Shown piece after piece: positions 25,802 through 36,615 of a stretch of 64,000 bases of DNA (its first letter is position 1; every line of letters starts with the position of its first letter). The translations under genes and the position numbers were made by a program. The notes under the pieces were generated by a model. The model was given only the letters and a program-made list of their open reading frames with translations, had not been told where the DNA came from and made no database searches. The stretch comes from Alphaproteobacteria bacterium (lineage in GTDB: Bacteria; Pseudomonadota; Alphaproteobacteria; Micavibrionales; Micavibrionaceae), in contig JAACPE010000001.1 of assembly GCA_009995595.1 (NCBI GenBank), positions 620,001 to 684,000 of the forward strand, read 5' to 3'.

Positions 25802-26245
25802 CTAACGAGAAACGGATATCTCTACACCAACTGAGCGGGCATCATGAATGATATCTGGTTTTTCAACGCGTACCACGACACCGATAATTTCTGAAAACGC
25901 AAAGCACGTTTCAACGATCTGTTCTGCAAAGGTTTCCACAAGGTGTATATGCGCTTTTTCTGCCATAAAACGAACACGCTCAATAATATCGGCATAAGAT
26001 ACAACATCTTGAATGCTGTCATTTTTCCAATTTTCATTTGGAGCAACTTCAAGAGTAATGTTCACAATTACTTTTTGCTTTTGTTCTTTTTCGGCATCAA
26101 AAACACCAATAAACATAATCAGTTCTAAATCTTTAATTATAATTTTTGATGATTTTTTTAATGCAGCAGAAGGGGATATATGAACAATTTTGTTCTCATC
26201 GCCTTGGATATCACGATTGGTAATAGTTTGAAAAAGTGTGTTCAT
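25802..26245 (-). CDS. folB: Dihydroneopterin aldolase family protein
   Basis: FolB converts dihydroneopterin to 6-hydroxymethyl-dihydropterin in folate synthesis. The family core is visible: IIIKDLELIMFIGVFDAEKE, VIVNITLEV, VSYADIIERV, HLVETFAEQIVETC and VVVRVEKPDI. At 147 residues it has about 30 extra N-terminal residues compared with the usual 120, and a later start is possible but no better ATG was found. The reverse-epimerase FolX fold is the same, so FolX activity is an alternative. It lies upstream of ccrM on the same strand. Confidence 0.85.
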   Translation of the reverse strand: MNTLFQTITNRDIQGDENKIVHISPSAALKKSSKIIIKDLELIMFIGVFDAEKEQKQKVIVNITLEVAPNENWKNDSIQDVVSYADIIERVRFMAEKAHIHLVETFAEQIVETCFAFSEIIGVVVRVEKPDIIHDARSVGVEISVSR

Positions 26246-26344
26246 GACAACCTTATAAGGAGGGGAGTTAGGAATATCAACAATTATGATAAATCATAAA
26301 AGCTTTTATTCAAAGCACTATCATTTCGAATTTGACCTAAATGC

Positions 26345-27637
<1,293 letters not shown>

Positions 27638-27638
<1 letters not shown>

Positions 27639-28327
27639 TATTTCAAGGCTTTAGGAACTATGAGCGCGCGGGGCATATTTTTTAGGGCGGCGCAGGGTGC
27701 AAAAGAGAGGCGATGATGCGGTGTCAGCCCATGCTCTTGCAGCCCATCCATATGCGCCTTTGTTCCATAACCACTATTTTTCTCCCAGGCGTAATAAGGA
27801 TATTCATCGGCAAGCTTGGTCATAAGACGGTCGCGGGTCACTTTGGCGATAATAGAAGCCGCGCCAATTGATAGCGACAAACTATCTCCCTTGATCACGG
27901 TTTGTATAGAGCATGGCAGCTTCGGCGGAAATTTTCCATCAACAAGAGCCGTTTCAATTGAAACACCTTTTGATATCATATCTTGATAAGCGCGTTTCAT
28001 CGCAAGCAAGGTTGCATGATGAATATTAAGATGGTCAATCTCTTGCGGGCTGGCTTGGGCTATACCAAAAACACAAAGCTGTTTAATAGGCTCAAAAAGT
28101 TTATCGCGTTTAACAGCAGAAATTTTCTTACTATCTGTAATTTGCAACCAAAAAGGGTCATCACGATTTTCTGGCGGGATATAAACACATGCCGACACGA
28201 CAGGCCCCACAAGTGGCCCACGACCAACCTCGTCAATCCCGCAAACGGGCGCGGCAAATTGTTGATCAAAATCAAATGGGTTTAGATCATCATCCGTTAA
28301 GGCTTTTTGTAACAAGTTCAAAGACAT
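27638..28327 (-). CDS. rnhB: Ribonuclease HII
   Basis: RNase HII removes RNA from RNA-DNA hybrids, including single ribonucleotides. The protein (about 229 residues from the chosen ATG) has GIDEVGRGPLVGP with catalytic Asp32 and Glu33, TDSKKIS, the third Asp130 (ALVDGKFPP), and SIIAKVTRDRLM with the fourth catalytic Asp166. The ATG at 28327 begins the family-matching part; an in-frame ATG at 28414 would add 29 residues lying inside pepN. The gene overlaps the pepN 3' end by 38 bases. No strong ribosome binding site is seen, so coupling to pepN is likely. Confidence 0.93.
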
Positions 28328-30887
28328 TATCAGACAGGGTAGGGAGGTCTTTAATTTCTTGCAAGGCCGCCCGCATCTTGTCTTGTCTATCTTGTGTATA
28401 AAAACGCCACTCACGAAACGGTGTTACCATCCGCGCCGCGATCTGAGGGTTAATCTCATTAAGCTCAATAATTGCATTTTTAAGGAATTCATAGCCACGT
28501 CCATCTTTCGCATGAAACATCACAGGATTATTCATCGCAAACGCCCCAAAGAGCGAGCGCACACGGTTCGGATTTTTTATGTTGAAATCTGGATGCACGC
28601 GAAGCGCAGCCAAATGATCAAATATGTCATCACAAGTTGCAGAGGCCTGAGCGCTAAACCATTTATCCATGACCAAAGGATATTCTTTATAACGCGCATA
28701 AAAATCAGCAAGCACTTCATCGCGCTCATCACTGTGATTACCAACAAGGCATGATAGCGCCGCCATGCGGTCAGTCATGTTGTTGGCAGTATCATAATGA
28801 TGTTTTGCCCGCGCGGCGCACCCTTCGCCATTTGTTGCGGTAAGATAGCCCAAAAGCGTATTGCGTAATGCCCGCCGCCCCATTGAATGAGGGGAAACGT
28901 CAAAGCTTTCGCCATCATTGCAAGCATCATAAATGGTAATCATTTTATCTTTATGCGTAGACTTGATTGCCTTTTTTAGTGCTTTGCTCGCGGCATAAAT
29001 GGCATCTGGATCAACAACATCATGACCTTGTCCGATAATGGATAAATCAGGCAGGGATAGGGAGCGTGCTAAAAGCGCTTTGTCTTGATGGGGGTCTTTT
29101 GCTTGATCGAGAATAAGGCCGATTGTTTCAAGTAAATCTGCGGGCGCTTCTTTTGATCCGCTCGCAATCATCGTGTTAATGACATTCAAGTAAAAATTCT
29201 GCCCTGCTTCCCATTTGTTAAACCCATCACTGTCATGCACCATCAAGAAACGATAATCGTCATTGGATAGATCAGAGCTTAACTTCACAGGCGCAGAGAA
29301 ATTACGAAGAAGGGATGGCACAGGTTTCGATCCAATATTATGAAACGTAAAACTTTGCTTGGCTTCTTTAAGGTCAAGCACCTGCGTGTCAATAATATCC
29401 TTACCATTCTCGCCAATCAAACCAATGGCAAGGGGAATATGCATGGGTGCTTTATTCTTTTGCCCTGCCGTATCGGGAATATTTTGTGTTAGCTCAAGCG
29501 TATATGTTTTTTCACCGGCGTTATAATGACCTTTTGCGGTAATCTCAGGCGTCCCGCTCTGTGAATACCACAATTTAAATTGCGATAGATCCCCATCATA
29601 TACTGCCTGCATACAATCAAACCAATCATCACAAGTTACGGCCTTGCCATCAAAACGGTTAAAATATAAATCCGTTGCCTCGCGATATTTATCCGCGCCC
29701 AATAGGGTATGAAACATGCGAATAACTTCCGCGCCCTTTTCATAGATGGTCATGGTGTAAAAATTATTGATCTCGATATAATTATCTGGACGAACAGGAT
29801 GAGAAAGGGGAGATGCGTCTTCAGGAAACTGAAAGCGTCGCAGATGCGTCACATCATCAATACGCTGAACACTTCTTGAATTTAAATCCGCCGAAAACTC
29901 CTGATCTCTAAAAACAGTGAGGCCCTCTTTAAGCGAGAGCTGAAACCAATCACGGCAGGTCACGCGGTTCCCTGTCCAATTATGGAAGTATTCATGCGCG
30001 ATAACGCTTTCAACACGAATAAAGTCCATATCCGTTGCCGTTTCTTGCTGCGCCAGTACAAGCGCCGTATTGAAAATATTGAGCGAGGTATTTTCCATCG
30101 CCCCCATGTTAAAATCACTCACCGCAACAATGTTAAAAATCGAATATTGATATTCACGCCCATAAACATCCTCGTCCCATTTCATAGATTTAATTAGAGA
30201 TTTCATGGCATGGTCACATTGCCCTTCATCACCTTCGCGGACATAAATATGCAAATCAACATCAAGGCCAGAGCGTGTTGTAAACTTATCCTCGACGCGC
30301 ACAAGATCACCTGCAACAAGCGCAAAAAGGTAACAGCTTTTTGGCGTTGGATCATCCCAAACCGTAAAGTGCCGTCCTCCAGATATATCGCCGTGATCAA
30401 CCAAATTGCCATTTGATAACAAAACAGGGCAGGCTTCTTTATCGGCCTCAATCGTTACTTTGAATGTCGCCATGACATCAGGACGGTCTTGGTAATATGT
30501 GATCTTACGAAACCCTTGTGCTTCACACTGTGTACAATATGTACCGCCAGAATTATAGAGCCCTTCAAGCTCTGTATTTTTCTCAGGATAAATTTCAGTT
30601 ATGATTTCAAGAGCAAAAATCTCTTTCCCGGGGCAGGGAACAGTCATGCCTTTTTCTGACACTTTGGGCGTGATTTCCTTGCCATCCATTTTACAAGAAA
30701 CCAGTTTTAGATTTTCACCCTCTAAAAACAGATCACCTTCCTCTTCGGGATTTGTGGTGTACTGCGTTTTGGTATAAACAAGCGTGCGCCCATCAAAAAT
30801 TTCAAACGTCATATCGACATGCGCGACATGGTATTTTGGCGGTGTGTAATCTTTAAGATAAATTGTTTGCGGCGTGTCTGTACGCAT
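28290..30887 (-). CDS. pepN: Aminopeptidase N (M1 zinc metallopeptidase)
   Basis: PepN removes N-terminal amino acids from peptides in the cytoplasm. The 865-residue protein has the exopeptidase motif GAMEN (262-266) and the zinc motif HEYFH (298-302), with Glu321 as the third ligand in LSLKEGLT, all in bacterial PepN spacing. The N-terminal beta domain and the large alpha-helical C-terminal domain fit PepN rather than short M1 enzymes. It is preceded by proB with a 53-base gap and overlaps rnhB. Confidence 0.97.
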   Translation of the reverse strand: MRTDTPQTIYLKDYTPPKYHVAHVDMTFEIFDGRTLVYTKTQYTTNPEEEGDLFLEGENLKLVSCKMDGKEITPKVSEKGMTVPCPGKEIFALEIITEIYPEKNTELEGLYNSGGTYCTQCEAQGFRKITYYQDRPDVMATFKVTIEADKEACPVLLSNGNLVDHGDISGGRHFTVWDDPTPKSCYLFALVAGDLVRVEDKFTTRSGLDVDLHIYVREGDEGQCDHAMKSLIKSMKWDEDVYGREYQYSIFNIVAVSDFNMGAMENTSLNIFNTALVLAQQETATDMDFIRVESVIAHEYFHNWTGNRVTCRDWFQLSLKEGLTVFRDQEFSADLNSRSVQRIDDVTHLRRFQFPEDASPLSHPVRPDNYIEINNFYTMTIYEKGAEVIRMFHTLLGADKYREATDLYFNRFDGKAVTCDDWFDCMQAVYDGDLSQFKLWYSQSGTPEITAKGHYNAGEKTYTLELTQNIPDTAGQKNKAPMHIPLAIGLIGENGKDIIDTQVLDLKEAKQSFTFHNIGSKPVPSLLRNFSAPVKLSSDLSNDDYRFLMVHDSDGFNKWEAGQNFYLNVINTMIASGSKEAPADLLETIGLILDQAKDPHQDKALLARSLSLPDLSIIGQGHDVVDPDAIYAASKALKKAIKSTHKDKMITIYDACNDGESFDVSPHSMGRRALRNTLLGYLTATNGEGCAARAKHHYDTANNMTDRMAALSCLVGNHSDERDEVLADFYARYKEYPLVMDKWFSAQASATCDDIFDHLAALRVHPDFNIKNPNRVRSLFGAFAMNNPVMFHAKDGRGYEFLKNAIIELNEINPQIAARMVTPFREWRFYTQDRQDKMRAALQEIKDLPTLSDNVFELVTKSLNG

Positions 30888-30940
30888 TCTTGTTATTTCC
30901 CCAAATTATTCAATTAGAGGAACATAATGAAGCGCAGAAC

Positions 30941-32092
30941 CTAAGCTTGCAAGACTAAATCATCGCGGTGGATGAGAGTATCGCCGCGAGAATACCCTAA
31001 AACATCGGATATATCGGCGCTTTTATGCCCTAAAATAAGGCGGGATTCGTTGGCGCTGTAATTCATCAGGCCGATCGCAAGCGTGTGACCGTCCATATCA
31101 CGTATAGCAACAGCATCGCCCATAATAAAATCACCTTCAACTTTTGCGACACCTGCAGGAAGGAGGCTTTTACCAGTATGGAGAGCCTGAGCCGCGCCCT
31201 CATCAATAATGAGCGCGCCTTGCGCTTTGACATGGCTGGAAATCCATTTTTTACGGGCTGTAAGCGGTTTATCTGCTGCCTTAAAAACGGTTGCCTTCGC
31301 GCCGCTTAACAACGCTTTAAGCGGGTTATCAATCTTACCGCTTGCAATCATCATTGTGACACCCGCCATGGTTGCAATGCGCGCCGCCTCAAGCTTAGAT
31401 TTCATGCCCCCTGTACTGAGGCCAGCAGGGGCGTCCCCCGCCATTTTCAGCAAATCATCGGAGTAATCCTCAACCACTGGAATATGCTGTGCGCTATCAT
31501 CTTGCGTTGGATCAGCAGTATAAAGCCCGTCTGTTGTTGACAGCTGTATGAGCAAATCTGCACCAATCATTTGCGCCACACGCGCCGCAAGGCGGTCATT
31601 ATCACCAAAACGTATCTCTGCTGTGGAGACTGTGTCATTTTCATTTATGACTGGGACTTTTCCCTTTATCAGTAATGTATTAATCGTCGCCCGCGCATTT
31701 AAATGAGAATTTCTAACCTCTGTATCTTTGGGGCTGAGCAAGATAAGGGCGATTTGATGATTAAACGGTGCAAAAGCTTGTGCATAGGCGCGCGTCATTT
31801 CTACATTACCAAGCGCCGCCGCGGCTTGTTTTTGTTCTAAAGGGATAGAAGAGGGGCGGTTTGTATAATCAATGCCAAGGGCATTACGCCCTAGGGCAAT
31901 CGCGCCGGAGGAAACAATCACGACCTCTTTTCCTATTGATTTTAAATACGAAATATCCGCAGCAACGCAATTGAGCCAGTTTTGCTTGGCCTTGCCTGTT
32001 TTTTCGTCTGTGACCAGAGCAGAGCCGATCTTGATAACAATACGATTCGATTCGTTTATAAGAGTGTTATTCGTCGTTTCGGAGGGCGTCAT
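30941..32092 (-). CDS. proB: Glutamate 5-kinase
   Basis: ProB phosphorylates glutamate as the first, feedback-inhibited step of proline synthesis. The 383-residue protein has the amino-acid kinase domain ([40 protein letters not shown]) and a C-terminal PUA domain (about 285-370, [12 protein letters not shown]). Its start overlaps obgE by 26 bases, a common arrangement (obgE-proB), while proA lies 17.5 kb away in this genome. Confidence 0.96.
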   Translation of the reverse strand: MTPSETTNNTLINESNRIVIKIGSALVTDEKTGKAKQNWLNCVAADISYLKSIGKEVVIVSSGAIALGRNALGIDYTNRPSSIPLEQKQAAAALGNVEMTRAYAQAFAPFNHQIALILLSPKDTEVRNSHLNARATINTLLIKGKVPVINENDTVSTAEIRFGDNDRLAARVAQMIGADLLIQLSTTDGLYTADPTQDDSAQHIPVVEDYSDDLLKMAGDAPAGLSTGGMKSKLEAARIATMAGVTMMIASGKIDNPLKALLSGAKATVFKAADKPLTARKKWISSHVKAQGALIIDEGAAQALHTGKSLLPAGVAKVEGDFIMGDAVAIRDMDGHTLAIGLMNYSANESRLILGHKSADISDVLGYSRGDTLIHRDDLVLQA

Positions 32093-33170
32093 AACTTTCC
32101 TCGTTTATCCCCATCGCCTTATCAAAGCGCTCATCATATGCCTTGTCAAACGCTTCTGAATCATCTTCGTCCTTTACATTACGGCTCGCTTTAATGATTT
32201 CAGCAAGTTTATAGAGAACCTTATCTGTGTTTTGTGACGCAACCGCAGACATAATCATTGGCTTAATGCCCGTAGTTGCTTCAAAATCATTAGCAACAGA
32301 CTGCGTTAATTCTTCGCCCAAAGCGTCCATTTTAGTAAGACAGACGACCTCTTTGCGCTCAAAGAGCTCACCGCCATACATTTTGAGCTCATTACGAATA
32401 ATGTTATAAGCCTTCACAGGGTCATCTTGCGTGCAATCAATCAAATGGAGAAGCACTGCCGTGCGCTCAACATGCCCTAAAAAACGCGTTCCCAGGCCTG
32501 TGCCTTCATGCGCCCCTTCAATCAAACCCGGGATATCCGCAATAACAAAATCAAAATCACCCGCCTTTACCACGCCCAAATTGGGATGAAGTGTGGTGAA
32601 CGGATAATCTGCAATTTTTGGCTTTGCTTTAGATACTGCGGCCAAAAACGTGGATTTACCTGCGTTGGGCATTCCAAGCAAACCAACATCGGCGATTAAT
32701 TTAAGGCGCAGCCAAATCGCGCGTTCCTCACCAGGCCACCCTGGTGTTTTCTTGCGCGGCGCTTGATTGGTCGCGCTTTTATAATGTGCATTACCAAACC
32801 CACCATCGCCGCCCTTTAAGAAAGTAATGCTTTGGCCTTCTTCTGTCATATCAAAAAGGATGGTTTGTTTATCATCATCCATGATTTGCGTACCGACAGG
32901 GACTTTAATCACAATACTTTCGCCCTTGGCTCCAGAGCGATCTTTTCCTTTACCGTGCTCCCCGTTAGGCGCACGAAAATGCTGAGTGTAGCGAAAATCA
33001 ATAAGCGTATTGAGATCGTTTTGGGCAACAAAGATAATATCGCCCCCACGTCCGCCATTTCCGCCGTTTGGTCCGCCCATTTCTTCGAATTTTTCACGAC
33101 GAAATGAGATACACCCAGGACCACCGTCACCAGACTTCACATATATCTTTGCTTCATCGAGAAATTTCAT
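32067..33170 (-). CDS. obgE: Obg-family GTPase (ObgE/CgtA)
   Basis: This 367-residue GTPase has the glycine-rich Obg fold at the N-terminus ([17 protein letters not shown], then GGNGGRGGD), G1 GMPNAGKST (166-174), the switch [12 protein letters not shown]3 DIPGLIEGA, and LTKMD. It acts in 50S maturation and links to the stringent response. The C-terminus is short and acidic. It is encoded downstream of rplU-rpmA, but a terminator at 33213-33238 separates them. Confidence 0.97.
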   Translation of the reverse strand: MKFLDEAKIYVKSGDGGPGCISFRREKFEEMGGPNGGNGGRGGDIIFVAQNDLNTLIDFRYTQHFRAPNGEHGKGKDRSGAKGESIVIKVPVGTQIMDDDKQTILFDMTEEGQSITFLKGGDGGFGNAHYKSATNQAPRKKTPGWPGEERAIWLRLKLIADVGLLGMPNAGKSTFLAAVSKAKPKIADYPFTTLHPNLGVVKAGDFDFVIADIPGLIEGAHEGTGLGTRFLGHVERTAVLLHLIDCTQDDPVKAYNIIRNELKMYGGELFERKEVVCLTKMDALGEELTQSVANDFEATTGIKPMIMSAVASQNTDKVLYKLAEIIKASRNVKDEDDSEAFDKAYDERFDKAMGINEESYDALRNDE

Positions 33171-33212
33171 AATATTTACAGTTACTTATAAAGGAAACTT
33201 AATATAAAACAT

Positions 33213-33238
33213 AAAAAAGGGGAAACCGAAGCTCCCCC
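33213..33238 (-). terminator. Rho-independent terminator after rpmA, UUCG tetraloop
   Basis: On the minus strand the stem GGGGGAGC / GTTTCCCC (8 pairs, two G-T wobbles) closes a TTCG tetraloop and is followed by six T. It lies between rpmA and obgE, so rplU-rpmA forms its own transcript and obgE probably starts separately or by read-through. Confidence 0.85.
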
Positions 33239-33264
33239 TTCAAAAATTCGTATAAAGGCGAGAA

Positions 33265-33546
33265 TTACTCAGCAGCCATAGGCATTGTATCATTTGCCGG
33301 AACAACATTGACTGTTGCTTTACCACCACGGCCTTTTGTAAATAACACTGTACCGTCCATAAGAGCGAATACTGTGTGATCTTTACCTAGACCTACATTT
33401 TTTCCAGCAGCATATTTTGTACCGCGCTGACGGATGATGATGTTTCCACCAAGAACGGCTTCGCCGCCAAATTTCTTAACGCCAAGACGACGTCCTGCTG
33501 AATCGCGACCGTTTCTAGAACTACCACCTGCTTTTTTATGTGCCAT
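33265..33546 (-). CDS. rpmA: 50S ribosomal protein L27
   Basis: The 93-residue L27 begins [16 protein letters not shown], the conserved N-terminal tail that reaches the peptidyl-transferase centre, and continues [22 protein letters not shown]. No N-terminal extension requiring cleavage is present. It is the second gene of the rplU-rpmA unit, 37 bases after rplU, and ends in a strong terminator. Confidence 0.98.
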   Translation of the reverse strand: MAHKKAGGSSRNGRDSAGRRLGVKKFGGEAVLGGNIIIRQRGTKYAAGKNVGLGKDHTVFALMDGTVLFTKGRGGKATVNVVPANDTMPMAAE

Positions 33547-33583
33547 ACCTAATGTCCTCCGAATATGTTCTTAAATTAACTAC

Positions 33584-33886
33584 TTACGCAGCTTTAATAT
33601 CTGTAATTTCGATCACAGTCAGATCCTGACGGTGGCCCGCTGTACGGCGATAGTTTTGTCTACGTTTCTTCTTAAATACCACAACTTTGTCGCCGCGTGT
33701 GTGTTTTACAACTTTTGCGCTAACTTTTGCACCTTTATCTCCCATAGCAATTGACTTGCCATCAGATGTCATAAGGACTTCTAAATCGATGCTTGCGCCT
33801 TCTTCTGTGTCCATTCTTGCAACTTCAAATTTATCATTTTTCGTTACTTTATATTGTTTTCCGCCTGTGCGTACCACTGCAAACAT
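33584..33886 (-). CDS. rplU: 50S ribosomal protein L21
   Basis: The 100-residue L21 begins MFAVVRTGGKQYKV, the family signature, and keeps the basic FKKKRRQNYRRTAGHRQ region that contacts 23S rRNA. It is the first gene of a two-gene ribosomal operon with a near-consensus promoter 70-100 bases upstream. Length and sequence are normal. Confidence 0.98.
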   Translation of the reverse strand: MFAVVRTGGKQYKVTKNDKFEVARMDTEEGASIDLEVLMTSDGKSIAMGDKGAKVSAKVVKHTRGDKVVVFKKKRRQNYRRTAGHRQDLTVIEITDIKAA

Positions 33887-33964
33887 TTTATCAATCCTAA
33901 ATTCTTAAGTTAAATCAAAGCGTTACATGAATCATTTGAATCAGTTACGTGATCAAGATAGCGC

Positions 33965-33992
33965 AATATACACATATATATTTCAGTGTCAA
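33965..33992 (-). promoter_or_regulatory. Sigma-70 promoter of rplU-rpmA
   Basis: TTGACA (6/6) and TATATT (5/6) are separated by 16 bases on the minus strand, with a leader of about 70 bases before the rplU ATG. It fits a highly expressed ribosomal protein operon. It overlaps the 5' flank of the divergent epimerase gene and argues against an early start for that gene. Confidence 0.75.
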
Positions 33993-34050
33993 GAAAATGG
34001 GGCATATTTTCAGGTGTTTCAAAGCAATAAAAACGCGCTATAAAGAAATC

Positions 34051-34872
34051 ATGACAATACTCGTAATCGGACAGTCTTCCTATATCGCCCGGGCCCTTCA
34101 GGACAATCATAAAACGAATGATTGGAGTTTTATAGACTATCGGGAGTGGGGAAACAGCCCTCAATGGAAAAAAAATCCGTCTTGTGTGATCAATCTCGCA
34201 CTCGATTCGACTGTTCGAGAGGGGTATTACAGCGATTTAGACCTAAGAATCGGTCAAAAAGCTCAAGGGCAGGGGTCGCATTTCATTGCCATAAGCTCGC
34301 GCGCAGTTTACGGCGAGCCTGACAAAGGCCGAATGTCTCGTTTTAAAGAGGATATGCCGCTTACCAGCAAAACATCAAAATACGGTCAAGCAAAGCGCCT
34401 TGTTGAAAAAAGCCTGATAGAGGGGCTATCTAACGAAATGCTTACTATTTTAAGACCAAGCAATATATTCGGTATGGAATATAACGCGCTGCACCCACGA
34501 AAAACCTTTTTTGGCCATATGCTCCATGATCTTAAACATCACAATGAAATTACTTTTGATATGGCAGGATCAACGCGCCGTGACTTTATGCCTGTGGCGT
34601 ATTTTGTGGACATATTAGCGGATATAGCAACAAAGCCCAATGGCAGCATTTATAATATTGGCGCAGGCTTTGGTCTATATTGCGGGGATATGGCGCATTG
34701 GATTATTGAAGGATATGGCGCAGGAATGCTTAAAGAGCAATCCAAAGACATTAAAGATAGCTTTGAAATGGATATCACGCACCTTAGCGATCATTACAAA
34801 ATCATCCCCGTTACGAAGGAGGTTTTAAAAGAAAACTGTATTGAAATTGGCAAGACGCTTGCCGCTATTTAA
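34051..34872 (+). CDS. NAD-dependent epimerase/dehydratase-like protein (extended SDR)
   Basis: The 273-residue protein starts MTILVIGQSSYIARAL, a Rossmann dinucleotide-binding segment. It has an SSRAVYGEP strand and the SDR catalytic pair YxxxK (Tyr111, Lys115 in SKYGQAKRLVEK), followed by LRPSNIFG, as in sugar-nucleotide epimerases. The substrate is unknown. An earlier in-frame ATG at 33949 would overlap the rplU promoter, and the start at 34051 is where the fold begins. It converges with the RmlB-like gene, overlapping it by 8 bases, and the two may act on one glycan pathway. Confidence 0.75.
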   Translation: MTILVIGQSSYIARALQDNHKTNDWSFIDYREWGNSPQWKKNPSCVINLALDSTVREGYYSDLDLRIGQKAQGQGSHFIAISSRAVYGEPDKGRMSRFKEDMPLTSKTSKYGQAKRLVEKSLIEGLSNEMLTILRPSNIFGMEYNALHPRKTFFGHMLHDLKHHNEITFDMAGSTRRDFMPVAYFVDILADIATKPNGSIYNIGAGFGLYCGDMAHWIIEGYGAGMLKEQSKDIKDSFEMDITHLSDHYKIIPVTKEVLKENCIEIGKTLAAI

Positions 34873-35881
34873 TAGAAACTACGTTACTCTTAGTTGCGCC
34901 TATTGATGGCTCACGCTTCAAATTCTCAACAGGTTCATATCGGCCAAAGTTTTCTTTATACCACAGCGCAATTTTTGGAAGCTCTTCTTTGAACTTAAAC
35001 ACTGGCTTCCAGCCCAATTCAGTAATGTGATCCCAATTGAGCGCATAGCGCCCGTCATTAAAAGGGCGATCCTCGACAAAGGTCGCACAGTCATTAAGAT
35101 CAAGCCCGAATTGCGCGCAAAGCATGCTCGACAGCTCTAAGTTTGTATATTCTTCATCTGTCCCGATATTATAAATCTCGAACGGTTTCCAACGCTCTGC
35201 AATCAAACTCAGCGCCGCCGCAAAATCAGGCGCGGCCAAATAGTGCCGCTTATTACGGCCATTACCGTGAAGTGTCAGCTTTTGCTCTTGCATCAGCATC
35301 ATAAGAAATTTTGGTATGATTTTTTCGGGAAACTGACGGATACCATAAATATTATTAGCCCGCACAACAGTGACAGGCAGGCGGAAAGAACGAATATATC
35401 CGCTAATCACCATCTCCGCGCCCGCTTTGGAGGCAGAATAGGGATTGGTCGGATACAAAGGCGCGGTTTCATCAACATCGCCCTCTAAAACCTCACCATA
35501 TACTTCGTCCGTACTGACATGGATGATTTTTGAAACTTTGCAGCGCATCGCAGCTTCCATCAACGCATGCGTACCCATGACATTGGTTTTTGTGAACTCC
35601 ATGGAATTACCAAAAGAATTGTCAACATGGCTCTCTGCCGCCGCATGGATAAGAAGATCAGCGCCTTTTAAAACTTTTTCACAGGCATCAAGGTTACAGA
35701 TATCTTCAATAACCAAGTGAACACGATCATGGTCAATAAGTGGGGTAATGTTGCGAATATCCGCTGCATAGGTCATTTTATCAAAAATGAAAATTTCTGC
35801 TTTTGGATATTTTCCAAAGAAGTGATCGACAATATGCGATCCAATAAACCCTGCGCCGCCTGTAATAACAATTTTTTTCAT
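34865..35881 (-). CDS. rfbB: dTDP-glucose 4,6-dehydratase family protein
   Basis: This 338-residue extended SDR has ITGGAGFIGSH (6-16), the dehydratase triad segment STDEVYG (Asp125, Glu126) and NPYSASKAGAE with Tyr148/Lys152. The TDE signature distinguishes 4,6-dehydratases from epimerases. In the pathway to dTDP-rhamnose it makes dTDP-4-keto-6-deoxyglucose. RmlA, C and D are not in the window, so other nucleotide sugars are possible. It ends overlapping the adjacent epimerase and starts 69 bases downstream of tRNA-Ser on the same strand. Confidence 0.85.
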   Translation of the reverse strand: MKKIVITGGAGFIGSHIVDHFFGKYPKAEIFIFDKMTYAADIRNITPLIDHDRVHLVIEDICNLDACEKVLKGADLLIHAAAESHVDNSFGNSMEFTKTNVMGTHALMEAAMRCKVSKIIHVSTDEVYGEVLEGDVDETAPLYPTNPYSASKAGAEMVISGYIRSFRLPVTVVRANNIYGIRQFPEKIIPKFLMMLMQEQKLTLHGNGRNKRHYLAAPDFAAALSLIAERWKPFEIYNIGTDEEYTNLELSSMLCAQFGLDLNDCATFVEDRPFNDGRYALNWDHITELGWKPVFKFKEELPKIALWYKENFGRYEPVENLKREPSIGATKSNVVSIK

Positions 35882-35949
35882 AAAGACCTCTGAAGGAATT
35901 GTATCAGTAAGTTTAAGGGTAGGTGAAGGATAATTTTAAAAAAGGAAAA

Positions 35950-36039
35950 TGGCGGACAGACAGGGATTCGAACCCTGGATGGGCTCGCACCCATGCCGGT
36001 TTTCAAGACCGGTGCATTCAACCGCTCTGCCATCTGTCC
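35950..36039 (-). tRNA. tRNA-Ser (UGA anticodon)
   Basis: The minus strand folds as a class II tRNA: acceptor GGACAGA / TCTGTCC, discriminator G, encoded CCA, D-arm GCAGAGCGG, anticodon stem CCGGT / ACCGG with loop CTTGAAA (anticodon TGA at 36005-36003), a long variable arm typical of serine, and the T-arm GGTTCGAATCC. It reads UCA and, with modification, other UCN codons. No integrase or direct repeat of its 3' end was seen nearby. Confidence 0.97.
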
Positions 36040-36157
36040 GCAAGAGCATGAATAAATCTGCTGCAAACTACTGAGTCTTGCTCAATCAGTAAAGCCTTTT
36101 TTATCATCTTTAACAGTGCTAGATTATGTTTTCACCCTTCAAAGGAAAAAACATCTT

Positions 36158-36613
36158 ATGATTAAGAAAATCCAGGCGTTGATTAATGAAAACGAAGAAG
36201 TGATTGGTGTTGCGCGCATCCATTGGATTGTCTTTATTCCCTCGGCCTTTTATACCCTGCTTGCCATACTTGTCGCTATTTTCTTTCACCCCTTAGTGGG
36301 CGGTGTCATTTTTGCCTTGGCTCTTTACCCCATCTATAATGCTTTTATTTATTATTTTATGACATATTTAGTTTTAACAAATGAAAAAGTTCTCAGCCGT
36401 AAAGGCTTTTTAACACGGGATTGGATACGGATGGAGTTTGATCGCATTGAAAACTCTTATCTAGAAGAACCTATAATTGGCCGTTTTTTGGGTTATGCCA
36501 CTATCATTATTAGCGGTATTGGATCAGGGAGCATCGCTGTTCCTCATGTCCGTAATGGGGATTTATTTGTGCGTGCATTAGAAAAACAGCTTTCTGACAA
36601 TAAGAAAAAATAA
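36158..36613 (+). CDS. PH-like domain membrane protein
   Basis: The protein has 151 residues from the ATG at 36158 (preceded by AAAGGA). Two close membrane helices (about 22-65) come first, then a bacterial PH-like domain: LVLTNEKVLSRKGFLTRDWIRM, IENSYLEEPIIGRFLGYATIIISG and IAVPHVRN match the bPH2 pattern (the YdbS/YdbT type). Function is unknown; such proteins sit in the inner membrane. It begins upstream of the YdcF-like gene with a 2-base gap, probably in one operon. Confidence 0.8.
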   Translation: MIKKIQALINENEEVIGVARIHWIVFIPSAFYTLLAILVAIFFHPLVGGVIFALALYPIYNAFIYYFMTYLVLTNEKVLSRKGFLTRDWIRMEFDRIENSYLEEPIIGRFLGYATIIISGIGSGSIAVPHVRNGDLFVRALEKQLSDNKKK

Positions 36614-36615
36614 CG

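Noticed and set aside
26290-26320. The palindrome ATAAAAGCTTTTAT in the folB-ccrM gap as a terminator or operator
   Set aside because: The stem would have no loop and no T-tract, and AT-rich palindromes of this size are expected by chance in such gaps.
36070-36100. TACTGA...TCAGTA inverted repeat near tRNA-Ser followed by T-rich sequence as a terminator
   Set aside because: The stem is only six pairs with an 11-base loop, and no gene on the plus strand lies upstream that would need it.
35950-36115. tRNA-Ser as an integration site of a mobile element
   Set aside because: No integrase, no 3'-end direct repeat and no change of composition were seen near it.
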